Part shown: positions 1-13,400 of the stretch, piece after piece
How the letters are laid out: the number at the start of each line of letters is the position of its first letter
How positions within the stretch are numbered: position 1 is the first letter of the stretch
Source: Anthopleura xanthogrammica
Lineage: Eukaryota; Cnidaria; Anthozoa; Actiniaria; Actiniidae
Assembly (NCBI GenBank): GCA_964019055.1
Contig: OZ025216.1
Coordinates: 7,367,414-7,431,413, forward strand
Length of the DNA stretch: 64,000 nt
Direction of reading: 5' to 3'
Made by a program: the position numbers and the translations under genes
Notes under the pieces: model-generated
The model's database searches: none
Seen by the model: only the letters and a program-made list of their open reading frames with translations
Told to the model about the DNA's origin: nothing

Positions 1-132
1 CAACCGCGCTCACCAACGCGCGCAACTACCCAGCCCCGGATTGGATCTATATATGTATATATAATATATATACCATCTACGAAAAAAATGTAAAATATAT
101 ATGAATATATATATGAGTCCTAGTCTACTTGT

Positions 133-278
133 CTAATTAGATCTAAAAGCGTCCCTAAATAAATGAGTTTTAAGTATTGATTTAAACTGTTCGATAGAGC
201 AGCTTTGTCGAATCTCCATTGGAAGATTGTTCCAAATAGCTGGGGCCGAATGACTAAAGGCCCTATCTCCCAAGGTTT
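133..278 (-). mobile_element. Truncated LINE reverse-transcriptase C-terminus
   Basis: The minus strand reads about 47 codons to a TAG at 133-135. They contain the run SHSAPAIWNNLP followed by EIRQS, EQFKSILKTHLF and a terminal AF. The pattern of Ser-Ala-Pro, Trp-Asn, Leu-Pro, Ile-Arg, then Phe-Lys...Leu-Lys-Thr is the usual C-terminal tail of ORF2 proteins of CR1/L2-like non-LTR retrotransposons. Upstream codons are lost within a few dozen bases, so this is a 5'-truncated copy. Confidence 0.65.
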
Positions 279-2378
279 TTTAAAGTTGAACTTAGTAAAG
301 TTACTTAGTAAAATCCTGTGTAATAAATAGAGATTACTTCATGGAAAGTGCGCTTCAGCTGTTCTTGTAAGAAGGAGATTTAGGTGAGACCTAAACTAGA
401 AAAATTCAGTTCAAAACCATAGATGAAAATAGAATTTCGCCTGAGGACAAAACAGAAGAGAAAATCGATGAAATACCAATAGTAGAGCGGCGAGGTAAAG
501 CTGACCGAGATGTGAATCTCGTGGAAAAGTTCTTAAAAAGTATTAAACAACAACGAGGAAAGGCAGCTTTGTCGTGTAGACGGCGACAGAAACTTCGGTA
601 AGCTTTCTCAATCGTTTATGGTGCAGGGATTGCGGAGCGTAATTTTGATTGGGGGGGGGGGGGGGCTAACGACCACCAAATACTGGAAGACCTAGGGGGT
701 TTGGGGGCATGCTCCCATTAGTTGGGGGGCTATAGCCCCCCAGTCCCCCCCCCCTCCCCCCCTGCTCCTCGGTCCCTGTGGTGTAAACTAAAAGCCTAGA
801 TGTTGAAAATATTAAAATTAGATACCGAATTAGAAGTTAATCAGAATAAGTTTTTATTATGCTCGTAAAACAGCGTTGTAAAATAAAGAATTAAAATAGC
901 ATTTGCAATATAATTATTAGTTTGCAAACTGAGCTTTGCTTACAAACTTTGTAAACTGAAATAGTGTCTAATTGAAACCCCAATAAAAAGAAAACACCAT
1001 GGATAGTGCGCACGTACGCTCGAAGACTCGCTTGTTCGTTTTATGATACTTCACAACTCGTGAATAAAAACGTTTTTTAACCGTACGTGCGCACTTTCCA
1101 TGAAGTAATCTATATTTATTATATATTTTTAAAAACGTCTGGTTGATCAATACCTCGTTATTTAGCGGGCGCTGTTTCGGAGTTCAGAAAGTATCTGGGG
1201 GTGGGGTGGTGAGGGGGATTAAGGAATCAATCCTACAACTCTACACTCATCAAAAAACTATGAATGCGCTTTTTTGTGGAGCCCATGCATGCAGCCTATT
1301 TATCAAATACGTATCTTCAAAATTCTGCTGCACTTATTACACGTACCAACAAATACGGATTGACTAAGCCGAATTGAACGGAAGAATACCAAGGATTTCA
1401 CATGAAAGTTTGAGGCGCTGCTGAACCCAACGCAGACCCATGGACGTATAGGGGCTGGGCCGGACTTATCTTATTCTTACCTTTTGCATAGTAGTCTTTT
1501 AAATTTTCTAATCTTTGCTTACCGGCCCCTTTCCCCTCCAATTTGCATACTCCCCCCCCCCCCCCCCCCCCCTCCACACCCCATAAACACACACACACTC
1601 CGACATTCTACACAAAATTAACTCTGATCAACATGAACTCGTAACTGTAGTATGTTATCCCTGAACTCTCCATCCTTTACCTTGTACTGTACTTACTAGA
1701 CTTTCGCAAAGTTCGTCTCCGTATCATTAACGCGCGCTAAATAAAGCACAGGCAGCCCAACCAGGATTACAAGCGCTAGACGAAGGACTTTTCCATCTAG
1801 ATGTTGCCAATTTTAGCGACCAGAAAACGGGTCACTGAATTATGCTCGCGCTCTTTATCAACGTACAAAAATATTATCGCGCGCTACAGAAATACACGCC
1901 ATTATTGGCGCGAAACGCAAATGGAAATCCTGCAAGAACAAGCCGACTTCTCGCGACTTTCAGTCGTCGATGTTTGCTTTTTTCACTTGCTTCGCTCTTG
2001 ACTCTTGAGTCTCAGAGAGGATGACTTGGACCAAGTCTATGTACTTCCATGTAAAGAGATTTTATTTCTTAAATATTAAAAAATTAAAAACAAAAATAGC
2101 TTTAAAATTATTTAAGTGTGTTTCCTTATTAGGGTTTTCTTATGTAAAATTTATTTCTATATATAAAAATAAAACTAAAAATAGACCGTGCTGGGCCAGC
2201 CATATATAGAGGTCGAGGGGGTAGATGAGGTGTTTTCTTTGTGTGTTGTAATGCATGCTTGCCAAATGGATTTCTTTATATCAATTCTAAAAAATTGAAA
2301 TTGGAATTTTGTGAAAATAATTACTTTGGTAAACTTTGCTGTTTGTATATATCTCGTTGCTTACTATTCTTGTAACAA

Positions 2379-2510
2379 TAGACCCCTTTCACTTGACATC
2401 AAAGCAGCTCAAATTTGGAGGACAAAACAAAAGAACTTCAATCTCCTGAGAATTGGAACCTATTGTTTTGTCCTCCAAATTGAGCTGCATTCCGACGTGC
2501 TGCAAGGCGA
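2379..2510. mobile_element. Short inverted-repeat element, copy 1
   Basis: About 130 bp starting TAGACCCCTTTCAC, with an internal dyad (CAAAGCAGCTCAAATTTGGA against its near complement ending in GAGCTGC). The same sequence, with small changes, occurs at 41613-41747. There both ends are intact and mirror each other (TAGACCCC and GGGGTCTA). The right terminus has diverged in this copy. Confidence 0.6.
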
Positions 2511-3547
2511 TATCAGTTATCATAATCCCCCGACTCTCGTCTTCTATCAAAGATTCATTATTCGAGTGTGCAGCAAAAGCATTGATTCCTGATTCAAGGA
2601 CTCTTCTATTTATTGAACCCCGCGTATCAGCCCCACTCTCCACCCAAGAGCCCCGTAATTCTTAGTCACTGACATTTCGTCGAGCATGCGCAGTAAGAAT
2701 GACAGAGCTCTGGGGTTCGAGAGTGGTGTAACCTATGAACTAGAATTTCTTTTGGTCACCATGTGGTTAAGCATGGGTTCGAGGCAATTTTTTCAAGATT
2801 TTTAAAATGCATAAGACAAAATTCTAGTTGTATTTTTTTAACCAGGTAATAGGTAAAGGTGAAAAGTAAGATTCAAAGGGTGAAAACAAGCTGAATGCTT
2901 GTTCATCCGTTTGAAGATCTGCCAAAATGTGAGACTGCAAAAAAGATTTTAAAAAATCCGCGTGGAGAATGCCTCGTTCCCAGGTGGATCTACAGGGTAA
3001 CCGAAACGAATTCTAGCTAACCCAAAAATGATCTATTGAAGTCATTAAAACTTCTTGTTAGACTTGGATGGGCGCAATGTTTTCCCATTTCAAACCACGT
3101 GTAATTCCCAAGAATATCATTTCTTTGTTCAACGGTTGTACATGAGAAAACACATGAATATGGATACAGCTCAAACAAAGAATCCTATTCTCAAGAGAAT
3201 TGACATGTGGTATGAAATGGAAAACATTGCGCCCAAGGTGTTGAAGCCAACTCATTCTATAAATTAGCCTTCACAAGCTGATGACGGCATTCTCTTGTAC
3301 TACATGAATGTGCCCTGGCGTCCATATATAGCTTGTTTTTCTTTTAAAAACCGGCCGGCTCTTCTATCACTACGTGATATGATAATAATAGTTAATTGAG
3401 TGTCGTGAGCTGCTTTTCCGACATTCAATTTGCAGTGTGCCTCCAGGATCTGCCTGCATTTACAAGAGAAGAATATAAAGGTGTTATCGTTATTGATTAC
3501 GATACTGATACATGAATGCAACGACTGACATACCTACTGAACAATTA

Positions 3548-4458
3548 TCACGATTTTCTTTTTCGAAGCTGAAATGTCAGTGGCTCGGCATTAGAATTAA
3601 CAGCATAATAAACGTTGCAGTGATCTGGAAAAACCAGTTCGTCTGAAAGAGTAATAATCAAGAGATGAATACCAAGAACCGAGGCAATAAGCCATATTTT
3701 TAATTATTTGGTCCACGAGATAGACTATTACGTGGTCACTCAATCTGTAGTCTAAGGCTGGCCTTACACGTTACCGGACGAATTTGTAACCGTTGAAGAG
3801 TTTGACCAGCTAGTACATACCATTAACCCAGAACCATCTTCTTAATTTGCACAGCTAGGCGTTTGAATTTTTGTCCAGATAACACAGTTTCTGGTAAACG
3901 TAACGCCTGAACGTACCTGAATTTTTTGAACGGTTAAGAATTCGTTCGGTACCGTGTAAGGCCAGCTTCAGCAGTTAATAATTTGATAATATACCCACTT
4001 CCATTTGGTAGTTGCTGCACCAGGCAGAAGTCCGCTTTACATGTTTCACTGAGGCCATGTTTTGATAAACAGTTTTGAATAACAGTTGGTGTGCGCTCGT
4101 TTTGGGAAAGCTGAAACATTTTTAAAAAAATTACTAAATTAACGACACTGGCATTTCAAATACAACATTCAGTTCAACTCGTACTGACCCAAACACCTTT
4201 GTAGACCAGCCCACTATCTTCATCATCTTCAAGGCTCACACGGATAATATATCCAACCTGACGGCCTCCAAAACCGGGAAATGGTGACGGAGATGAGGAA
4301 TATTTATAAGGAGACCAAGGAGTAGAGGGTATAGGCGAAGATGGTGATCTGAAACATGGAGAAGACCTTCTCTTTACTGGAATTGGTTTTCCCTTGGTGA
4401 TGGGTGTCTCTGAACCTGAACAGATCCCAGAAGACGAAGAGGACGAGCCAGAAGAATT
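3548..4458 (-). other. Ras-association (RA) domain exons of the Ral GEF
   Basis: Three exons (4458-4189, 4110-3999, 3642-3548). The first carries a Ser/Pro-rich linker and then [10 protein letters not shown], the first RA strand. The next gives [12 protein letters not shown], the region of the RA fold that contacts Ras. The last gives [15 protein letters not shown] and ends in basic residues. The donor of the first exon was set at TGG/GTCAGT because only that site keeps the RA fold aligned and in phase. Confidence 0.88.
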
Positions 4459-7400
4459 CTATTTGCAAGCACAAAATGGATGAAAACTATACTCTTACAA
4501 GGTCCGATCTTCACGGAATCAGTCTAGTTAATGGGTTTTCTATAACCCACATCCCTCTCTCTCCTCCCCATGGGCATCCCACCCCAACCCCCACCAGCCC
4601 AAAAAAGCTTGAAATATATCAGGGCCATACTCCTGGCTGTAATGTTGGGGGCTACAACAAGTTTCCACGTGATCATGAAGTGAAATATGACAAACTGTTG
4701 TATTTACGCATTAAGCATACATCTGGAGTAAGTGAATACCAGCCAGAACTCACATTTCTCTGATGTCTTGTCAATACCGGTGAGTTCTCGGTTGACTTGG
4801 ATTCTTGCCGGTGTAACATGTTCCTATCAGACGAAATGGACAATGACGCAATATCTGGGTCGCTATGATTCCTCCTATTGAACAACAAACGCACATTAGG
4901 GATGTCAAATATCCCCGCAGAATGAAGTGATTTGGGTCCCCATATTCAACACTTTCACATCCCCATAATGCTTTGCGTTTTTGAGGGGCAACAACGAGAC
5001 AAAATCGTTAATATTACCATGAAGATTAATAAGAATTAAAGAAAACACATCTAAAAACACTTATGCAACTATGATAGATTCTATCAGAATTCACAAAAAC
5101 CAGAAAGAAAGAAATTTGAACAGGTTTACGAGTAAAAGTTATGACATTTCTTGGTAAGTCCATACATTGTCTGTAACACCAAACGTTTCATTCTCCCATG
5201 CGTGTGGAATTAACTCTGATTAAACTGATACTGGATTTTTCAATGATAATAGCAAATGTACTCAACATCTGCACGAAGAGTTTTGAATTTTCAAATTTTC
5301 AAACGCAAAGTATTATGGGAATGTGAAAGTGGTGAGTAGTGAAGCTCTGCTCTGTGGGGTTATCCTGCCACTTAAGTCACTTATGATTGTTCAATCCTTG
5401 TAAATCACTTTTGACTCCAAGCTAAAGAAAAGAAACTAATCAGCTCACATCAACACATCATAAATTCGCGCGCTGATTACCTAGAGATGACGTAATCTTT
5501 TCCTATTTGATTTCCCAATGGTCAATCATTTTTAACACTTTTTGACTTACAGCTCACCTTAATGAAAGTTTGACTGGCCTTTTTTTTATAGATTCTTTTT
5601 CTATATCGCACGAGATATTAAAACTGAAAACAAAACGGAAAACATGAACTATATAACTTTTCTTATTTCCCTAAGTCGGTTGAGATAAAAAATATGTGAA
5701 CGAAAGAGTGGGATAAATATAAATGAATGGTTTGTTTGTGGGTTGAGTCGAGTTGATCGGCATGAATTGGATTGATTTGAGTTAAAGTTGGGTAGGTAGG
5801 GTTAGGAGTGGAATGAAGAGGGGTGGGGTGGGTAGGGGTGGTGTTGATTGGAGTGAGCTGCGTAGGGGTGGGGTGGGGTGAAATGGAATGGAGTGGGGTG
5901 GGGTGGTGTTGATTGGAGTGAGCTGCGTAGGGGTGGGGTGGGGTGAAATGGAATGGAGTGGGGTGGGATGGTGTTGATTGGAGTGGGGTGGGTAGGGGTG
6001 TTGTGGTGTGGTATCGCGTGGTGTAGTGTGGAATGGAGTGGTGTAGCGTGGTGTGGTGTGGTCAGTGTGGTGTGGTGTAGATCGAAGTGGGGTGGGTAGG
6101 GGTGATGTTATGTCGTGTTGTGTCGTGTGGAATAGAGTGGGGAGGGGTGGGTACACTGGCGTGGATTAGAGTGGGTTGTTTGGGTTGGCCAGCTGTAGTC
6201 ATTAAAACCAGTCTAACTCAGTGCTATATTGCTCCTATAACAAACAAACCATGGTATTTCTACTTATTCTTACTTCAGAAGAATTACCTTTTTGCTTCCG
6301 AAAACGTCATGAGTGAATCAAAAGCATGCCTAAAGTTTCCATTCGGTACAATATTGTAGTTTTTTGCAGCTTCTTGCAGAAGTTTGATCTGGGCGATTAT
6401 TTCGAATTCCTGCAGAAAAATACATGAATGAAAATAACGTCATCTAATAACTAAGAACATTTGAAACAACCTCCAACATTGTAAGGTCAAATGCTTCTCT
6501 AAATAAATCACGAGTATCCCAGCCCAGCTTGATTATATTGCTTACCTTGCGCCTTTTCTCAAAGTTAATCAAACCATCCTAAAAACAAATTGATTCATCA
6601 ATAATGAATGCGATTGGAATACAAGATAATTACCATTACGCATGACATCATCTACACATAAAAAAGTACCTCTGTGTAATCTGGATGGACTGTGTCGATC
6701 ATCGTCAGATCTGTTAAAAATGTTCCTAGATATGGTACAGTTCCTTGCATAACGGAATCCTAAGAAGAAGATCATTAATAATGGATCATTAAAGAGGGAA
6801 ACTTCTTAATATCGCGCGCGATGTGTGAATTCCCGGTTGGGCTATTTTTAGTTGGGTTCTTAATTTTTTGATGGCGCGCGCGCTCAAAAACAACATAATT
6901 TTCGTCGATTTTTCTCCTTTTTTTACAAAATCTATTAGATAAAGCCCAAAAAAATCAGGATTGGCTATGTTCTGTTCTCTGATAAAACACGACTGAGGCT
7001 GTTGAACACTCAAAAAGACGCGAAATTTATTTTTTTCTTCAAAAATCTTTACATGCTTTCGCTACTTCCAGGTTTGGATGAAGCACACAATTTTTGACGC
7101 ACAGGAGTAGGGTATGGCAAATATTGTTTGTACACGGATGCTAAAAATAGCCCAACCGGGAATTCACATGGCGCGCGCGGTATTCAGAAGTTTCCCTCTC
7201 TTATTTATGCTCTCTTGGTGACACTTGTCAAGTCAAGCGAATCAGTGAAAAACAAAAGTTATAAAAGGACCGCAATAAATAATAAATCATAGCAGAACTT
7301 TGATTGACTTCCAAACACAAAAAAAAACATGTAAAAAATTTATGCTAAACGTAATATAAAGTAGCTAACAACAGACTTTAGAGAACGGTGGTATAGCTGG

Positions 7401-10400
7401 GCAGAATGAAGTAAGCCGCGCGTGAAGAAAACTTGAAACAAATGCCTCCGTGAAATAGTACTGAGCCCTCAATAATTCCAGTGTCTTTTCCCCGATTGCT
7501 ACATATTACTCGTTTATATTTCACGGGGAAGAAACGGGAAAAAAACTTATTTTTGCTTCACGAGGGAACTAAAATTCAAAAAAAGGAAAGGAAAGGAAAG
7601 TATAGGAAAGGAAAGGAAAGGAAAGGAAAAAAAAGAAAAAGCACTGACATCACTTTGATCATGATACACATATTTACTTACTGAGTTTAAAAACCGCGAT
7701 CGTCGTTTCTTCATAATGCTCGGTCTTTTTGTTCCTGACGTTTCTGATTCTGGTCTTTTAGCGGTTCCTTCCTACAAACAACAAGGAACCTGGTTCATTC
7801 ACACTGCGAGAAGTCGCTGATTGTACGATGGATCATGATCCGCCCCAAAGGGTGTTACTGAACCCAGGATTTTTGTATACTGAACTGATCACTTTGAATG
7901 ACTTTATATACAATTTATTTTTATGAATCATTTTCATACCTTCATCAAAAGTTCTCTGCTCATTTTTTGATTTTTATCCTCTGAAAAAATTGATGAGAGC
8001 TCAGAAAATAAAAGCTGTTTTTCCCTAAAAGTATTAAGAAAAAGTATTCTAGTGATATTTCATGCTGATCTATAGTTAGTACATTGTTCAAAACGTTTAG
8101 TATCTTTCTTACCTTGGTACATGCATCCAAGATTTTTTTAGTCTATGTATCGAGGCAGACTGGAGTCCAGAAATAATAGCCCTGAGAGACGAAAAGTTTT
8201 TGAGATCTCGGCATTCCTAAAAAATGTGTATATAATGTGAGTATAATTTTCAAAAAAGTACTTCCTCAGGGCTGCTAACTTTATTTCCAAGGCATGGTTT
8301 TCTTGGCCTTTTTCCCCTTGAGTGAGTGATTCTAAATCCAAAACTTTGACATTTCTCGGCATCATGCTCAGCTTGCCAAAATCCCCTGGTGGTATATAAT
8401 AGTGAACTCACACACATCGTATCCATGGTGATTTTACCCAGAAGCAAGTGGATGATTTTCAAAGGTCCCATTTGTCCCAGAATACACTGCATTGTTGGAA
8501 GCCTATTCATAAGCTACTTTGGGATCAGTAAAGCACAAGTATCAGGCAACAGTGCTAGGATTGCTTGGCGTGCGCGTCTGAATGGTTACAAGATTATAAC
8601 GTACAATATATGAGTAAGGTTCTTTTTTATCTAAACATATTTTTTTATCTGTATTCTCTTCAAGAGCCGATAAACAGCTCATCGAGGAAGTTTTTAGGTG
8701 CATGTTTTCCTTCATGTTTTAGTGCCAAGGGCTACCTTAACTGGTGTATTCTGATAAAGCGTCTCCGCCGAAAGGAAACCAAATACATGAAAATCCTAAT
8801 GTACGGCTCTGCGCCTTTGATTGGTTTCTTGTCCTGTGCGGTTATCGCTTACACAAAAGTAAAAAAAAAACTAGTCTCTAGAGATGTCTATGCATCTTGT
8901 AAAACAATGATCCAGGCAAAACCAACCTGCGCAATCTCGATCCAGCGTGTTATGTACTGTGCTCTTTTGCTTGGCGCTGTACTTTTCTTACTGGAAAAAG
9001 CAAGGATAGTAGAAATGACTCGCAGTGAAACAGCATTAAATTGATCAACTGTTGGCTTGGCTGTATTGGAAGTATATTTGCTCCGTCGTCTATTGGACCA
9101 TACTGAGCCTAAACAGTGCCAAGTGATGACCTTGCGAAACAGCTCCTGAAAATAACAGAACACAAGATTTGGATATTTCTCTTTCCTTTTAGGGAAAATT
9201 CAAAAGATCCAACCCCTCCTTCCTCTCACTCCACCTTCTTTTTTTCATCTCTTTCCTAGCCCAACCACCCAACCACCCAACCACCCAACCACCCAACCAC
9301 CCAACCACCCAACCACCCAACCACCCAACCACCCAACCACCCAACCACCCAACCACCCAACCACCCAACCACCCAACCACCCAACCACCCAACCACCCAA
9401 CCACCCAACCACCCAACCACCCAACCACCCAACCACCCAACCACCCAACCACCCAACCACCCAACCACCCAACCACCCAACCACCCAACCACCCAACCAC
9501 CCAACCGCTCCGGTAGAGAATCTGTTCAGTCTATTCTCACAATGGAAGATAAAGTAATCCCATCGGTTGACCCAGGGTTAAAATTACTCTCTTCATGACA
9601 GAAAATAACTTTTTATTACTATTTTCGTTGTTGTGATTGATAGCTGAGGAACAACTAATCGCGCAAAGCATTGTTGATCAAAACCTGCGGCCCTTCACTC
9701 TTTGTTTTGAAAATCATTTCTCGAGTGGTTTTTGAGATAAATCACAGATGAAATATCACCGTTTGATTAACAGTTTTGGACTTTTCTGAGACTTTAAATG
9801 TATTGGATTGAATAGCCGATGTGCATGAGCATGAAATTATAGAACAAAGTATGATGGGAAAGTGAGTTCTTACGCTTTTTTGGCTCCTCTAAAGATTAAT
9901 CTGATAATTTTTCCTTCAACATTTTCTATGAAAATAAAAGGATTTCAGCAGACGAAAATAACAGAGTATTTTTTTTTCTGATAGTTCCTTTGATTTCCGT
10001 TACATTTTTAAAGAACTCACTTTCCCAGAGTGCTTTGTGAGCTTTGGTACACATTGCCTATTGTAAGGTGGAAAAAAGTGCTTGAACACAGGGCCGGCCA
10101 TAAAAAATCACATCGGATTGGTTAGAAATGTAATGCTGCTCAGCCGAGAAAACCTGCCTCTACAGATGATCCAAAGCACAATTGTACTTACTGCGTCCAT
10201 AAGAGTAAGCTGCTCTGCGAACGACTCCGGGTTTATTGACAACAAATCCATATCAAGTCCTTCATATGAACCACTTGTTTTGTCAGCCTCCACAATATAA
10301 TCAACATCCCTAAGCATAGACAATCTGAAGCTTATTGGATCCCCTAAACACGACAAAAAGAACACGTGCATGTCGTTATTAGAACTGGTTTGTAAGCAGA

Positions 10401-13400
10401 CTGACTTCCAGGTTAGGATACAAGTATGCAGATAGTTTCTATGTTCTTATTAAAAAAATGAAGTTGTCAAAATTGATTGAAATTCAAGTAACGATTTCAG
10501 CTTTTTTCTTTCAGGTCCAAGATTTGACAGCTCATGGACCAATATTGGGTCTATGATTGGTCAATTTGCGGCCCATAACGCGCGCGCTACGCTCTCGGGC
10601 CTGAACGGGGAGTGGGGAAAAAACTCAGTCCAAAGACTACGCCACAGACCGAGCAAACGAGGCTGATAAATGATATATAAATTTCATCTTCAAGAAATAT
10701 ACGTAAACTGCTGTTAGATCAGATATTTTATATTCAGATTTTCATACCTTCACTTTCATATGGCGTTATAATAAATGTTTGAAGCTTTTCTGTAATTTTC
10801 TTGGCCAAATCTTTTTTGATATCTACTTCAAGTTCATGATTTACAAAGTTATTCATCCTCCTTAGGTCCGTGAAGTTTGGCGGCTCATTGAAGTCAGATG
10901 GGAACCGGTCCAGCCAAACCATTAGCACTCCAATAATACCCCTGGTTCGCGACAAAACACAAAATTAACTCTGTTTTACGCGATGAAAGGCTAGAATTTT
11001 GACTATATAATAATGGTAATTAATAGATCAGGGACGGATCCGAGGGGTGCCTTTAGGGGGTTACAACACCCTGAGCTACTTCCAGCCAGAGTAACGACAA
11101 TCTTATCCCTTGAAAATCCTATATCTGTGCTTAATTGAAGATGTCGAGCAGTGTACGCAGCAAAAAGCATATAAAGGTAAGCTCGATCGTGAATTGGGTA
11201 AGAAAGAATTTGAATATGTCTGGCGGTTAACGAGCAGAGTTTACACTGAAAAAATTGGCGATTCCACGTTCCAGATTTTCACTACCTTCATGGACAAGGG
11301 CAGTCAGGGGGAGATTTTCCCTACCTTAATGGACCTTAATACCTAAAATTTTTCGCGATTTCGGAGGTCACATATTTTGCGGCGTGAAATTCATATTCTA
11401 AGTTACTCTAGTTTCGCAATTTTATTGAAGGAATAATCTGTAATTCGTTTTCAAATACACACAATTCCTTCAAAGACCACTTCATCACGTTCACGTAGTT
11501 TCTTGGTTTTAACTTATGACTTCAACATAATTAACTACATAACAGACTACACTGAGGGCCGTAGCCGTATAGCCCACAGAGGTCGGGAGAACCCGTGTCC
11601 CCAAGTTTTCCCCAGAAAAGTAAAGCAAGTATGGAATTAAATTTTCATATTTTGCAATCACGGTTTGTGACTTCCCCCAGTTTTTCAAGACGTGCTACGG
11701 TACTGCCTGGACTAGTACTTACTTCATGATTCTGACACTTTTCTCCGGACTTTCAAATCTTATTTGTTGAGCAACAAGGCATCTTGTGAAATATGAAATA
11801 AAAAAAATGAAAGAATAAGCAAATAATGTAAAACAAATGATGAAAAAACAAATGAACATGATGTTGTCGCGACAGAAAATTGTAGGATTTCGCGCGTGTG
11901 TTTGAAAAGCACTGCAAAAATGCAGTAATTAATACGAGCAACAAAATCATGCAGCTTGTCGAGCAAGTTGCAGAGCGATGTTTGGCTCATTAACACGTAC
12001 CCCGCACACAACGTGTCACGCAATAAAAATCGAAGTTGCAAGTTGTGGCTGCTTGTTGATAAAAGTAGAAGCACTTTCTATTTTTTGTAATAATTCTTTA
12101 CTTTCTCAATAATAGAGGGTCACCAAATTTTCGCGTCATTATATTTTCGCGACACCTACATTTTGCGATTTTTTCGAAATCGCGAAATTGAAGTGTCGCG
12201 AAAATTTCATGTAGTAAGATAGCTACCCCCAAAGCGAAAAGTATTAAAGGGAATGCAAATGGTGAATGAAGATTAATGCATCCATGTGATGGGATGGTAT
12301 AAATACTTTTTGAAATAATCAAAGTTTAATATGCAATTAATATAGAGTTATTTCAAAAAAAGGTTGGTGAAGGTTTTTTTGCTTGTTGCATGTTGCATAC
12401 CAAGTTCGAAATGCACTATAGTTGATGTGAATTCAAGCAGCGAAAGGTCTGATAACAATATGGGATTTTCCTAAACTTCGTCTGCAGGTTTTCCAGCATA
12501 TTTTCTTCTGTGCTGACATTATTTACATATGAATATGATACATTTCAAGCTTGGTAAGCAACATGCAACATGTAGCATGCAATATGCAACATGCAACAAA
12601 ACCTTAGCTTCGCCAACCTTGTCTGTAAATTCATAAACCATGCATGACTCAATAAATAATAATTTATAGAACTTCAATATGATAAGAAATGCAAATATTG
12701 ATGCAAGATTTTCAGCCTTATCATGACTTTGATTATCCAAAAAGCACTTCTTCATGTCATATAACTGTTACAATCAATATAGAAATATAGTTCTAAAATT
12801 ATACACATTGGGAGAGGGACACAATGATAACTATCATGGCTGCTAAGTTTGTTATGCAGCTAAAATACAAATAGAAAACATGCAGTAATATCTCTATTGA
12901 GTAATACGAAATGCGCAACTGCACTGGTCCAAAATTTTTCAGTTAGGGAGTTTGACTGCCCAACCGCAAAACCAAAAAAAGCAAGAAAGATTGAACTGTT
13001 AAATCAGAATCAACAAAATTTACATAGAATTTATGGAGTTCAATTGAGGTTTATGGGGTTCAGACAACCCCCCCCCCCCCCCCCCCCGATCTCCTCTTTC
13101 ATAGATGTACACTTAAAACAAGCCCCTATTCAGTGGGCAACTGCATTATAACCAGACAGAAGGTTTAGTAAAAAGTGTACTTCACATAGTTTGTAACTTC
13201 TCATAAATCCTTTGTAACAGCTTCATCCCCTCCCCACCCCATCCCCCTTAGTAAAATAATTACCACAAGCTCCAATAAACAAAATAATATAGTAATCTAT
13301 ACTTCGTTTGTTCTCATCTGACTGAACATGACATTTCATTTACATTCGCTGCATTTGCCAGTACACACCAATTTTTACGAGATATGACATTACACATTTT

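Larger units (their letters stand above)
1..3547. other. Gene-free left flank, downstream of the Ral GEF gene
   Basis: I find no exon here. The stretch holds a LINE-type fragment (133-278), a poly(G) run near 650-666, a poly(C) run near 1552-1572 and a short inverted-repeat element (2379-2510). The rest is AT-rich sequence with no recognised feature. The 3' untranslated region of the Ral GEF gene should lie just below 3548 on the minus strand, but I could not pick a convincing poly(A) signal. Confidence 0.6.
6288..10343 (-). other. RasGEF catalytic-domain exons
   Basis: Eight exons between 10343 and 6288 encode the CDC25-like catalytic domain that opens the nucleotide site of Ral. Order of recognisable segments: [129 protein letters not shown]. 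Each junction is a consensus splice site and the phases close. Confidence 0.9.

Noticed and set aside
8565..9044. Plus-strand open frame of 159 codons
   Set aside because: Overlaps the RasGEF exon 9145-8927 in antisense and has no family features; the minus-strand exon explains the conservation.
9189..9504. Gly/Trp/Val repeat protein on the minus strand
   Set aside because: Pure octamer repeat in an intron; three frames equally open.
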